Assembly: GCF_006475605.1 (NCBI RefSeq)
Contig: NZ_SSBC01000019.1
Span: forward strand, 186,001 to 250,000
Reading direction: 5' to 3'
Source: Asticcacaulis tiandongensis
Lineage (GTDB): Bacteria; Pseudomonadota; Alphaproteobacteria; Caulobacterales; Caulobacteraceae
Length of the DNA: 64,000 bases
In this document: piece by piece, positions 43,501-50,875 of the stretch
Numbering within the stretch: position 1 is the first letter of the stretch
Layout of the letters: each line of letters starts with the position of its first letter
Made by a program: the position numbers and the translations under genes
The notes under the pieces: generated by a model
The model's database searches: none
What the model saw: only the letters and a program-made list of their open reading frames with translations
What the model was told of the DNA's origin: nothing

Positions 43501-43831
43501 CTGGCGTACCGGCCCGCTGACGCTTTCGGCACGGGCGCGTTACATCGGGCAATTGACGGCGGATGCCCATCTGGTGCCGTTGCGTCGCGGCGAAACCCCA
43601 CGCGCTCTGGAAAGCATGACCCATCCAGTCATCAGTCCGCGCACCTATATCGATCTGTCGAGCAGCTATGAGCTTAGCAACTCGGTGACCTTATCGGGTG
43701 GTATCCGCAATCTGCTGGATAAGGATCCGCCGATCCTTGGTTCGCTTCAGCAAAGTTCCCACAACACGATTCCGGCGACCTATGATGTGCAGGGACGCGT
43801 GTTCTTTGTTGGCGCGAATATGAGGTTCTGA
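40523..43831 (+). CDS. TonB-dependent receptor with N-terminal STN signalling domain
   Basis: A 1102-residue outer-membrane transducer. The signal peptide ends near AWAQ (about residue 27). Residues 28-95 form an STN domain (FNVAPAEAVKTIPEFASQAG, then GIRTQAVRGNLDTRAALAQL), which contacts FecR in the periplasm. The TonB box region reads ETVVVTGSR, then the plug (SVHDAQEFKLSGTQNVEQLL, RNLVLVNGRRFA, GSSAVYGSDAITGVVNF), and a 22-strand barrel ends VFFVGANMRF. With the sigma and FecR genes it makes a FecA-like relay. Because the following genes digest pectin and xylan, the ligand is probably an oligosaccharide rather than an iron carrier; that is inference. GGAGGACGGGAA precedes the ATG. Confidence 0.95.
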   Translation: MHNSRKSVLFAGAALMGLVLASGAWAQVKSFNVAPAEAVKTIPEFASQAGIQIIAPAGQLKGIRTQAVRGNLDTRAALAQLLEGTNLEIASDNGSVISLRVKNTAPAAITPMADEAVETVVVTGSRLASRGFKAPTPVSVHDAQEFKLSGTQNVEQLLNDSPQFAGNQLNSPTANTVQAGQPIGTATLNMRNFGATRNLVLVNGRRFAITGPDFTADINTIPAALIKRTEVVTGGSSAVYGSDAITGVVNFVMKDDFEGVEANYQRSWDQPTGTPTHSLDLTAGGNFADGRGNIVVSLNYLSREGYTRGERGDWAGLSLTDGCVTAASYNKKGPGTPLAVPSGQTCAEAGGRQGLIYSGSSNVPNGRIANFPVVGSSGSNPALDAALIAAGLGGMTSQGAIFSEDGRSIRPYDPGSDSFDLSPDSYMVTPQTRWMGNVFSHYDFTDKVTGYMELHYSSNRTDVQIAPTNIGGNLLVDVDNPYVSAEMREVFNQLDLRETGTTTVTQGTSTMTTTAGDGLAVINLNRRLSDMGPRFATSDHNVFRAAFGFRGNLGDVSPNLLRNLNYDIYYSYARTSEAATQLNSLSRSRFQRSMLSVGGADPVLNPFGQNLTEASINAISITSNSSMYAEQQVFAGNLTGEAFDLPAGPVDFSTGFEWRYAYAKYTPDSYLASGDVSGWNGARATSGSSTVKEIYGEVRVPILADVPFARRLSLNGAFRYSDYELPGVGGVWTHSLGAEWAINTDLTLRAQTQHAIRAPNVGELYGGQGTDGPTANDPCSSRAPASQQTQAVRDLCIATGVPADRVFDVSVQPGIYMTQVIGGNPNLSPEESDTVTVGLVWTPQFLRGFGLSLDYFKIELDDAISTLGGGGLQNVLNLCYYTIQSASSVYCQAINRDSQTGEVAAPNYVTTTMANIGGIKTSGIDLEARYGFRTDWGLMGDSRWDISSQWTYTEEFTLTPIQEMPDVTNECLGAFGGTCGQPTPRWKGSTRVTWRTGPLTLSARARYIGQLTADAHLVPLRRGETPRALESMTHPVISPRTYIDLSSSYELSNSVTLSGGIRNLLDKDPPILGSLQQSSHNTIPATYDVQGRVFFVGANMRF

Positions 43832-43838
43832 TGAAATT

Positions 43839-43913
43839 GCCTTCCCGGCAGCGGTTCTTCCCCCGACTGTTTTACGTCACCACAACATCCCCGTGGTGAC
43901 GCTCCGGGAAGGC
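43839..43913 (+). other. Nested inverted repeats after the receptor gene
   Basis: GCCTTCCCGG (43839-43848) pairs with CCGGGAAGGC (43904-43913), and GTCACCAC (43876-43883) pairs with GTGGTGAC (43893-43900) inside. This long cruciform-like structure sits 8 bases after the stop and before a true terminator. It may protect the 3' end of the receptor mRNA. Confidence 0.55.
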
Positions 43914-43988
43914 GATATCAGACCCTTAAGTGTGCGTTTGTAAGCGTAATCGAGGGATTGTAACTCCCCGCAGTCCCTTTTCTTTCAG

Positions 43989-44020
43989 GTCCGGCGGTTC
44001 CAAGCCGCCGGACTTTTTTT
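43989..44020 (+). terminator. Rho-independent terminator between receptor and hydrolase genes
   Basis: GTCCGGCGG (43989-43997) pairs with CCGCCGGAC (44005-44013), with a short loop, followed by seven or more T. A strong terminator, so the hydrolase genes downstream either depend on read-through or have their own promoter within the short gap before 44062. Confidence 0.88.
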
Positions 44021-44061
44021 ACGAAATTAAGTGCATTCCGAAAACTGTGCAGGAGATAATG

Positions 44062-45579
44062 ATGTCAGGTATTTCACGGCGAGGCTTTGGAGCAGGTATG
44101 ACAGCATTAGGTATGATGGCCGCTGCGGGAACAGGGCGCAGTGAAACGCTTGGCGGTTCAGGCGTAACCTGTGGCGGGTTGCCGGACTGGGTCGCGCCCC
44201 TGAGGGCTGATCTTTTGCGTATGGCTGATGACCTGACGGCGCGGCTTAAGGGCTGGCGCGGGCCGGACCTTGTCGTGACGCCTGAGCAGCACGGATATAC
44301 CGGTCAGGGGCTGGCGACCAGGGCCATTCAGGCGGCGATTGATGCGGCGGCGGCGCAAGGCGGCGGTACGGTCAGGCTGACCAAGGGCGATTATATCTCC
44401 GGTACGATTGACCTTAAGAGCCATATCCGTTTTGAGGTCGCCAAGGGTGCGCGGTTGCTGGGGAGTCTTGATCTCAAGGACTATCCTGAGCGGGTGGCGA
44501 AGCGCCTGACGGTGCAGGACACCAATATGGGCATGAACCAGTCGATCATCTTTGCCGAGGGCTGCACGGATATCTCTATCTGTGGCGAAGGCGAGATCAA
44601 CGGGCGCGGCTCAAAGGCCAATTTCCCCGGTGAAGAAACCATTCATGGCACGCCGGGACGTCCGTTTGTTATCCGTGTGATTGATTGTGAGCGCGTGCAT
44701 GTGCGCGACATTACGATGAAGGATTCGCCGTGCTGGATGCAGAACTATCTCAACTGCGAAGACCTGCTGTTCGAGCATATGAAAGTTGAGAACCAGTCGA
44801 ATTTTAACAATGACGGGCTGGATCTGGATGGTTGTCGTCGCGCGATTGTGCGTAACTGCTATATCAGCGCCGGTGATGACGCCATGTGCTTCAAGGGCGC
44901 ATCGCAGCGTACGGGCGAGCATATCCTCATTGAGAACAACACGTTTTTTACCTCATGCAATGCCATCAAGTTTGGTACGGATTCGCAGGGTAATTTCAGA
45001 AATATCCTGATCCGTAACTGCCTGATCGGCGGGGTGTCCGAGGACATGCGCCGCGTGAAAAACGTCAATGCCGATTCCGGTTTTTCGTGGGAGTCGGTCG
45101 ATGGCGGCATCGTCGAAAATATTCTGGCGACCGATATAAAAATCATTCGCGCCTGGTCGCCGTTTTTCCTCAGGCTGGAGAAGCGCGGACGGGTCAAGCC
45201 CGGTGATGCGCCAGCCTATCTGGGGACGATCCGGCGCATTGTCTTTGAGCGGATCACCGGTGAGGAGAATGGCCCGCGCGGTTCCTATTTCCTGGGCATC
45301 CCCGAAAAACGCATCAGTGACATTGTGCTGAATGATATCGACCTCAAAAGCCGTGTCACACAGAAGCCTGTGGTGCGCGAAGACCAGATTGGCGAGATGT
45401 ATGGCGTCTATCCCGATGCGCATATGATCGACGATATCGGTGATGCGCCGGCCTATGGGCTGTGGGCGCGGCATGTCGATAATCTGACGCTGGTGAATTA
45501 TCGCGTGACGCCGAATGTTGCCGATCCGAGGCCGTTTTTGATGCTGAAGACGCAGACCTCGGGCGTGTGCGTCGTCTGA
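44062..45579 (+). CDS. GH28-related beta-helix protein with altered active site
   Basis: A 505-residue exported protein with Tat signal SRRGFGAGMTALGMMAA. The pectin-lyase-like beta-helix begins near 70 (DAAAAQGGGTVRLTKGDYIS). The three Asp residues of GH28 are retained: D251 (NNDGLDLDG), D272 and D273 (SAGDDAMCFKG), with the normal 21-residue spacing. The GHG motif that gives the catalytic His of polygalacturonases is absent; the place reads TSCNAIKFGTDSQG. It may have a different specificity or reaction. AGGAG lies 6 bases before the ATG at 44062. It is the first gene of a run of six hydrolases. Confidence 0.82.
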   Translation: MSGISRRGFGAGMTALGMMAAAGTGRSETLGGSGVTCGGLPDWVAPLRADLLRMADDLTARLKGWRGPDLVVTPEQHGYTGQGLATRAIQAAIDAAAAQGGGTVRLTKGDYISGTIDLKSHIRFEVAKGARLLGSLDLKDYPERVAKRLTVQDTNMGMNQSIIFAEGCTDISICGEGEINGRGSKANFPGEETIHGTPGRPFVIRVIDCERVHVRDITMKDSPCWMQNYLNCEDLLFEHMKVENQSNFNNDGLDLDGCRRAIVRNCYISAGDDAMCFKGASQRTGEHILIENNTFFTSCNAIKFGTDSQGNFRNILIRNCLIGGVSEDMRRVKNVNADSGFSWESVDGGIVENILATDIKIIRAWSPFFLRLEKRGRVKPGDAPAYLGTIRRIVFERITGEENGPRGSYFLGIPEKRISDIVLNDIDLKSRVTQKPVVREDQIGEMYGVYPDAHMIDDIGDAPAYGLWARHVDNLTLVNYRVTPNVADPRPFLMLKTQTSGVCVV

Positions 45580-45587
45580 TTGGAATG

Positions 45588-45640
45588 CCCCCTCCGTCAG
45601 CGACTTCGCGCTGACACCTCCCCCGCCTTGCAGGGGAGGA
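45588..45640. repeat. Bipartite intergenic palindromic repeat, copy 8
   Basis: CCCCCTCCGTCAGCG-acttcg-CGCTGACACC then CTCCCCC-gccttgca-GGGGAGG. Both stems are perfect or nearly so. It fills the gap between the GH28-like and GH65-like genes. Confidence 0.85.
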
Positions 45641-45657
45641 TATTGTAGGAGAATGTG

Positions 45658-47889
45658 ATGCGGATTTTGATGGTTTTTCTGGTCGGGCTGTGGGCGACTG
45701 TGGCTGTGGCGCAGCCCATTGATCGTCAGGCCTTGGTCAGCCGTCACAATCCGCATCTGAGTGCCGTCGATCCGCATGCGCCATTGATGCTTGGTAATGG
45801 GGAACTGGGGTTCACGGCGGATATTACCGGTCTTCAGACCTTCCCTGAGGCCTATTCGCATCTATCGCCGATGATGGTCATGGCGCAGTGGGGCTGGCAC
45901 AGTTTCCCCAATCCGCAAGGATTTGTTGAGGCCGACGGTCAGGAAAAGGTGCCGGTGCATGGCCGTGAGCCGCAGGCCTATGACTATTTCAAGAGTTTTG
46001 ATGAGATGACGGCGCGTCCCGCCTTGGGCTGGTTGCGGGATAATCCGCACCGCTTTGCGCTGGGGCGGGTCGGGCTGGTGTTGATTAAAGCCGATGGCCA
46101 GAAGGCGGTATTGGGCGATCTGACGGGTACGGAACAAGTGCTTGATATGTGGAGCGGCACATTGACGAGCCGGTTCATATTTGACGGTCAGCCGGTAACG
46201 GTCGAGACGCGGGTCACGGCGGATAAGGATGTGGTGCTGGTGCGTATTGTCTCGCCTTTGGTAGCGGCGGGACGTATCGGGGCAGAGGTGCGCTATAGCG
46301 GTGTGGCCAAGGCTTTAAGTCCTGATCCGCAGGACTGGGAAAATCCTGAGGCGCATAAAACCGAGGTCGTTGCGGGCGATGGGCGGCAATGGGTGCTGAA
46401 GCGGACACTGGATGATACGGTATATTACGGGTCGTTTGGTGTCTCTACAGGGACGATCAGACAGGCTGAGGCGCATCGGTTTGAGGTGTTGGGCGCGGGA
46501 TCGGATGAGCTGATTGTGCAGGTCGGTTTCGGGCGTGAAGCGGCGGATGTCGCAGCGGTGGATTATCCGCAGGCAGTGGCGGCGGTGGCTGATCACTGGC
46601 GTGCCTACTGGATGGAGGGCGGGGTAATTGATTTCACTGGCTCGACCGATCCGCGGGCGCACGAGCTTGAACGGCGGGTGGTGCTGTCGCAGTATCTTAT
46701 GAAGGTCAACGGATCGGGTGAATTGCCGCCGCAGGAAGAAGGGCTTTATTCGGTTAGCTGGGCCGGCAAGTTCCATCTGGAAATGCATATGTGGCATGCG
46801 GCGCATTTCGCGCAGTGGCAGCGGCCGGAACTGCTTGAGCGTAGCCTTGCGTGGTATGTGGCGCATTTGCCGGAAGCGCGCAAAGCGGGCGCAGGGCATG
46901 GGATAAACGGCGCCTGGTGGCCGAAAATGGCCGGGCCTGAAGGCCGCAACAGCCCAAGCCCTATCGGCCCGTTCATCATGTGGCAGCAGCCGCATCCGAT
47001 CTATATGGCCGAACTGGTCTATCGCGCAAATCCGTCGCCGGAGGTGATCAGCCGCTATGGTGAACTGGTTGAGGCAACGGCAGGGTTACTGGCGGAATGG
47101 CCGGTATGGGATGAGGCGACGGGACGTTATGTGCTGGGGCCGCCGATCATTCCGGTGCAGGAAAACTATGATCCGTTCACCACCTTTAATCCGATATTCG
47201 AGATCGAATATTTCCGCATGGGACTTGAGATGGCCCAAAGCTGGCGCGAACGTCAGGGGCTGGCGCGTAATCCGCAATGGGATCAGGTAATTGGCAAGCT
47301 GGCGAAGCCGGTGGCGAAGGACGGGCTTTATATTCCGGTCGAGAACAAGCCTGAGTTCTGGGCGCAGGCCGCATCGGCTGAGTGCAGCGGCCATGCGCCG
47401 GAACACTGCGATAATCGCGATCATCCGTCGTTCCTGATGGCCTACGGTCTGATTGGCGGGGCGCACACCGATCCGGCGATCATGAAAGCGACTCTCAGGG
47501 CGACCGAAGCGCACTGGGATATGCGTCAGACATGGGGTTGGGATTTTCCGGTTGCGGCCATGAGTGCGGCGCGGGTCGGCGACGCGCAAGCGGCGATCGA
47601 CTGGCTGTTTAAAGACCTGCGCAATAATCAGTGGGGCGTATCGGGCATGACACCGCGCGTGCACATCGATAGCGCAGGCGATTCCATGGTGGCGGAATCC
47701 GCGCGTAAGGTCGGGCCGGATGGCGTTGGATACCGGCGGGCGGCGGAAACCTATTTTCCGTCGAACGGGTCTTTGTTGCTGGCGGTCGGGATGATGGCGG
47801 CGGGCTGGGACGGGTCACAGGGGCATGCGCCCGGTTTCCCGAAAGACGGCTGGGTGGTGCGTTATGAGAATATCCGGCCATTGCCTTAA
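45658..47889 (+). CDS. Putative six-hairpin glycosidase (GH65-like), unknown specificity
   Basis: A 743-residue secreted protein with a Sec signal (cleavage near AVAQ, about residue 19). The N-terminal half is a beta-sandwich (PLMLGNGELGFTADITGLQT). The C-terminal half looks like an (alpha/alpha)6 barrel: VLSQYLMKVNGSGELPPQEE, KFHLEMHMWHAAHFAQWQRP and MAYGLIGGAHTD. E375 in FHLEMHMWHA is the best acid candidate by analogy with GH65/GH95-type enzymes. I cannot assign it to a numbered family with confidence. AGGAG is 7 bases before the ATG at 45658; a GTG three bases earlier is less likely. It lies among pectin and xylan hydrolases. Confidence 0.7.
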   Translation: MRILMVFLVGLWATVAVAQPIDRQALVSRHNPHLSAVDPHAPLMLGNGELGFTADITGLQTFPEAYSHLSPMMVMAQWGWHSFPNPQGFVEADGQEKVPVHGREPQAYDYFKSFDEMTARPALGWLRDNPHRFALGRVGLVLIKADGQKAVLGDLTGTEQVLDMWSGTLTSRFIFDGQPVTVETRVTADKDVVLVRIVSPLVAAGRIGAEVRYSGVAKALSPDPQDWENPEAHKTEVVAGDGRQWVLKRTLDDTVYYGSFGVSTGTIRQAEAHRFEVLGAGSDELIVQVGFGREAADVAAVDYPQAVAAVADHWRAYWMEGGVIDFTGSTDPRAHELERRVVLSQYLMKVNGSGELPPQEEGLYSVSWAGKFHLEMHMWHAAHFAQWQRPELLERSLAWYVAHLPEARKAGAGHGINGAWWPKMAGPEGRNSPSPIGPFIMWQQPHPIYMAELVYRANPSPEVISRYGELVEATAGLLAEWPVWDEATGRYVLGPPIIPVQENYDPFTTFNPIFEIEYFRMGLEMAQSWRERQGLARNPQWDQVIGKLAKPVAKDGLYIPVENKPEFWAQAASAECSGHAPEHCDNRDHPSFLMAYGLIGGAHTDPAIMKATLRATEAHWDMRQTWGWDFPVAAMSAARVGDAQAAIDWLFKDLRNNQWGVSGMTPRVHIDSAGDSMVAESARKVGPDGVGYRRAAETYFPSNGSLLLAVGMMAAGWDGSQGHAPGFPKDGWVVRYENIRPLP

Positions 47890-47895
47890 AAAAGA

Positions 47896-47943
47896 GACCC
47901 CTCCGTCAGCTTCGCTGACACCTCCCCGCAAAGCAGGGAGGAG
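47896..47943. repeat. Bipartite intergenic palindromic repeat, copy 9
   Basis: The cleanest copy: CCCCTCCGTCAGC-ttc-GCTGACACC then CTCCCCgcaaagcagGGAGGAG. It is followed directly by copy 10. Confidence 0.88.
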
Positions 47944-47956
47944 GGAGAAAGTAAGA

Positions 47957-48014
47957 GACCCCACCACCATGCCCTTTCAGGGCGCGGTCCCCCTCCCCGG
48001 CAAGCTGGGGAGGT
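47957..48014. repeat. Bipartite intergenic palindromic repeat, copy 10
   Basis: CCCCACCACCATGCCC-tttca-GGGCGCGGTC then CCCTCCCC-ggcaagct-GGGGAGG. Tandem with copy 9 between the GH65-like and GH43 genes. Confidence 0.8.
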
Positions 48015-48034
48015 ATGCGAAAGAAGGAGGCGAT

Positions 48035-49624
48035 ATGTTCAGGGTTTTGATGCTGGCGGCGGTGATTGGTCAGGCGGGGGCTGCGGAAGCGCGGGAATAT
48101 ACCAATCCGGTGATCTATGCCGACTATTCCGACCCTGATGTTATTCGGGTGGGAGACACCTATTATCATGTGTCCTCCAGCTTTCATTTTACGCCGGGGA
48201 TTCCGGTTCTGAAGTCAAAAGACCTCGTCAACTGGGAGATTATTGGTCACGTCCTGCCGAAGCTTGACGGCGCGCCAGAATATGACATGCCGGGGCCTTA
48301 TGAGCTTGATGACACCAGGTCGAAGCCGACGCGTCCGGGTCTGCGCTATATGGGCGGGGTGTGGGCACCGGCCATCCGGCATCATAACGGCCTGTTCTAC
48401 GTCTATTGGGCGACGCCGGAAGAAGGCGTGTTCATGTCTCAGGCCAAAGACCCTGCGGGGCCGTGGTCGAAGCCGGTGGCGCTGAAAACCGGTGCCGGTT
48501 ACGAAGACCCGTGCCCGTTCTGGGATGAAGACGGTCAGGCCTGGCTGATCCACGGTAAGGTCGGGGCGGGGCCTCTGGTGCTGCATCGCATGAGTGCCGA
48601 CGGCAAGCGGTTGCTCGATGAAGGCACGGTTGTTGCCTATGATCCGGTAAAATTGCCGGTGCTTGAGGGGCCGAAATTCCATAAGCGCAATGGCTGGTAC
48701 TATATTTTTGCGCCTATTGGAGGTGTCGGTGAGGGGCCGCAGGCCGTAGGTCGGGCGCGCGATATTCGCGGGCCTTATGAATGGCGCGTGGTGCTTGAGG
48801 GCGGGGCGACAAAAGTTCAGGCACCGCATCAGGGCGGCTATGTTGAGACGCCGTCGGGGCAGGGCTGGTTTTTACATTTCAATTCGACGCAGGCCTTTGG
48901 GCGCATCAACCACTTGCAGCCGGTAAAGTGGGTCGATGACTGGCCGGTCATGGGTGAGCCGATTGCCGGATCGGTGGCCGGACAGCCGGTGATGCGTCAT
49001 GCCTATCCCGATACGGGGGTGACCGACGCGACCGAGCGATTGCAGGATTCGGATGAATTTGATGCGCTGAAACTGGGGCTGCAATGGCAGTGGAACCATA
49101 ATCCCGACAACAGCCGATGGAGCCTGACGGAGCGGGCCGGTTTCATGCGGCTTAAACCCTCGTCCAGTGAGCATCTGGTGGGAGCGCGTAACACCCTGAC
49201 GCAGATGCTGACCGGCCCCGAAAGCCGGATCACCACGCGCCTTGAGGTCGGGCAGATGATCGACGGGCAGCGGGCCGGACTGGTGCTGTTCGGGGTGCGT
49301 CCGTTGTGGATCGGGGCGGTGCGTGAAAACGGTGTCACGCGGGTGGCCTATGCCTCTGCGGGGGTTGAGGCACTGGGGCCGGTAATCAGTAATGGCGTGA
49401 TTGAGCTTCGGGCTGAGATCACTGAGGATCAGATGGTGCGTATGACCTATCGCACAGGTGACGGGGCATTTGCACCAATGGGGGAAGCGGAAAAGCTGTG
49501 GCATTTTTCATGGTGGAAGGGGTCACGACCGGGGCTGTTTACCTATGTGAAAGGCAAGCATGGTGCAGCGGTCAGCGGCGGTGAGGTGGATGCCGACTGG
49601 TTTAGGGTGGAGACCAAAAAATAA
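48035..49624 (+). CDS. GH43 glycosidase (beta-xylosidase / arabinofuranosidase type)
   Basis: A 529-residue secreted enzyme with a Sec signal (cleavage near AEA, about residue 20). The five-bladed propeller has the GH43 triad: D33 in YSDPDVIRVGDTYY (base), D158 in GYEDPCPFWDEDG (pKa modulator) and E211 in LEGPKFHKRNGWY (acid). The C-terminal about 200 residues form a beta-sandwich (DUF1349/GH43-C2-like) that often completes the active site. The start at 48035 follows AAGGAGG; a longer frame would read through repeat copies 9 and 10. Substrate is likely xylo- or arabino-oligosaccharide. Confidence 0.92.
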   Translation: MFRVLMLAAVIGQAGAAEAREYTNPVIYADYSDPDVIRVGDTYYHVSSSFHFTPGIPVLKSKDLVNWEIIGHVLPKLDGAPEYDMPGPYELDDTRSKPTRPGLRYMGGVWAPAIRHHNGLFYVYWATPEEGVFMSQAKDPAGPWSKPVALKTGAGYEDPCPFWDEDGQAWLIHGKVGAGPLVLHRMSADGKRLLDEGTVVAYDPVKLPVLEGPKFHKRNGWYYIFAPIGGVGEGPQAVGRARDIRGPYEWRVVLEGGATKVQAPHQGGYVETPSGQGWFLHFNSTQAFGRINHLQPVKWVDDWPVMGEPIAGSVAGQPVMRHAYPDTGVTDATERLQDSDEFDALKLGLQWQWNHNPDNSRWSLTERAGFMRLKPSSSEHLVGARNTLTQMLTGPESRITTRLEVGQMIDGQRAGLVLFGVRPLWIGAVRENGVTRVAYASAGVEALGPVISNGVIELRAEITEDQMVRMTYRTGDGAFAPMGEAEKLWHFSWWKGSRPGLFTYVKGKHGAAVSGGEVDADWFRVETKK

Positions 49625-49648
49625 GACGGGAGACGGTTTTGAAAAAGT

Positions 49649-49706
49649 GACCCCTCCGTCTGGCCTTTGGCCAGCCACCTCCCCATGCTGACGCATAGGG
49701 AGGAGA
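49649..49706. repeat. Bipartite intergenic palindromic repeat, copy 11
   Basis: CCCCTCCGTCTGGC-ctttg-GCCAGCCACC then CTCCCCatgctgacgcatAGGGAGGAG. Between GH43 and GH10. Confidence 0.85.
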
Positions 49707-49735
49707 GGGGAGGATGTAAAACAGGGAGTAAGATA

Positions 49736-50869
49736 ATGATTTCACGCAGAGCAATGATGGCCATGACGGCTGCAGGCATGGTAGCGGCACCGTCGGTACT
49801 GAGGGCGCAGACACTTTCGACAGGCCCGTCTTTGGGCGAGATAGCGGCAACGAAAGGTATCCGTTTCGGGTCGGCGATCGGCAATAAGCGCGGTGATCTG
49901 GAGTCGCCTGAGGTTAAGGCCATCATCCTGCGTGAGTGCAAGGTGCTGGTGGCGACCAATGAAATGAAGATGTACACCATCCGCAATCAGCCGGAGCCGA
50001 TCTATGATTTTGTGCCGGGTGATAAGGTGCTCACATTCGCGGATGATCATGGTCTGCCGTTGCGCGGGCACACCCTTATGTGGGCCAAGGACGAGTTCCT
50101 GCCGAAGTGGTTGTTGACGCATGATTTCGGACCGAAGCCGAAAGTGGCCGCCGAAGCTTTGCTGCGCGAATATATCGGCACAGTGGCCGGCCATTACGGG
50201 CGGCGCATCACCTCATGGGATGTGATCAACGAAGCCATTGACGAAAAGACCGGTGAGGTACGCGCCAATGTCTTTACGCGGATATTGGGCGATGATGTGT
50301 TCCGTATCTGCTTTGAGGCGGCGCGGGAGCATCTGCCGCAGTGTGAACTTGTGTATAACGACTATATGAGCTGGCGGCCCAAGGATGCCCTGCATCGTGA
50401 GGCCGTGCTAAAGCGGCTGCGGTTGTTCCGTGATCAGAAGATACCGGTCGATACGCTGGGGATACAGGGCCATATTGGGACGGATCAGTCGGGCCTTCAG
50501 CATGGGGCCGATGATACGAAGCCGGATTATGCGGCCTGGACGGCGTTTCTCAATGAGGTGTCCGGTATGGGTTATGACATGCTGGTGACGGAATTTGATG
50601 TCAATGACCGGCTGGTGGTCGGGGATATTGCGCGGCGTGATGCGGTCGTGGCGGAAACGGCAAAGACCTATTTCGATCTGACGCTCGCCAATACCCGCGT
50701 CAAGGACGTGCTGTGCTGGGGCATGGACGACAAGCATAGCTGGCTGCAATCGACCACACCGCGTGAAGACCGTTTGCCCTTGCGACCGACGCCCTATGAT
50801 GATCAGTTCAGGGTGAAGCCGTTGCGTGAGGCGCTGGCGGCGGCGTTCCGTGCCGCGCCTGCGCGATAG
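49736..50869 (+). CDS. GH10 endo-1,4-beta-xylanase
   Basis: A 377-residue exported xylanase that cuts the xylan backbone. It has a Tat-type signal (SRRAMMAMTAAGMVAA). The (beta/alpha)8 barrel shows GH10 signatures: RGHTLMWAKDEFLPKW, WDVINEAIDEKTGEV (E166, acid/base) and MLVTEFDVNDR (E286, nucleophile), with WGMDDKHSWL near the end. GGGAG lies 8 bases before the ATG; a longer frame comes from repeat copy 11 and is rejected. The next gene starts 6 bp after its stop. Confidence 0.95.
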   Translation: MISRRAMMAMTAAGMVAAPSVLRAQTLSTGPSLGEIAATKGIRFGSAIGNKRGDLESPEVKAIILRECKVLVATNEMKMYTIRNQPEPIYDFVPGDKVLTFADDHGLPLRGHTLMWAKDEFLPKWLLTHDFGPKPKVAAEALLREYIGTVAGHYGRRITSWDVINEAIDEKTGEVRANVFTRILGDDVFRICFEAAREHLPQCELVYNDYMSWRPKDALHREAVLKRLRLFRDQKIPVDTLGIQGHIGTDQSGLQHGADDTKPDYAAWTAFLNEVSGMGYDMLVTEFDVNDRLVVGDIARRDAVVAETAKTYFDLTLANTRVKDVLCWGMDDKHSWLQSTTPREDRLPLRPTPYDDQFRVKPLREALAAAFRAAPAR

Positions 50870-50875
50870 GGTGTG

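Noticed and set aside
47825-48034. N-terminal extension of the GH43 protein
   Set aside because: The extra codons read through two palindromic repeats and the end of the previous gene; the signal peptide and ribosome site support 48035.
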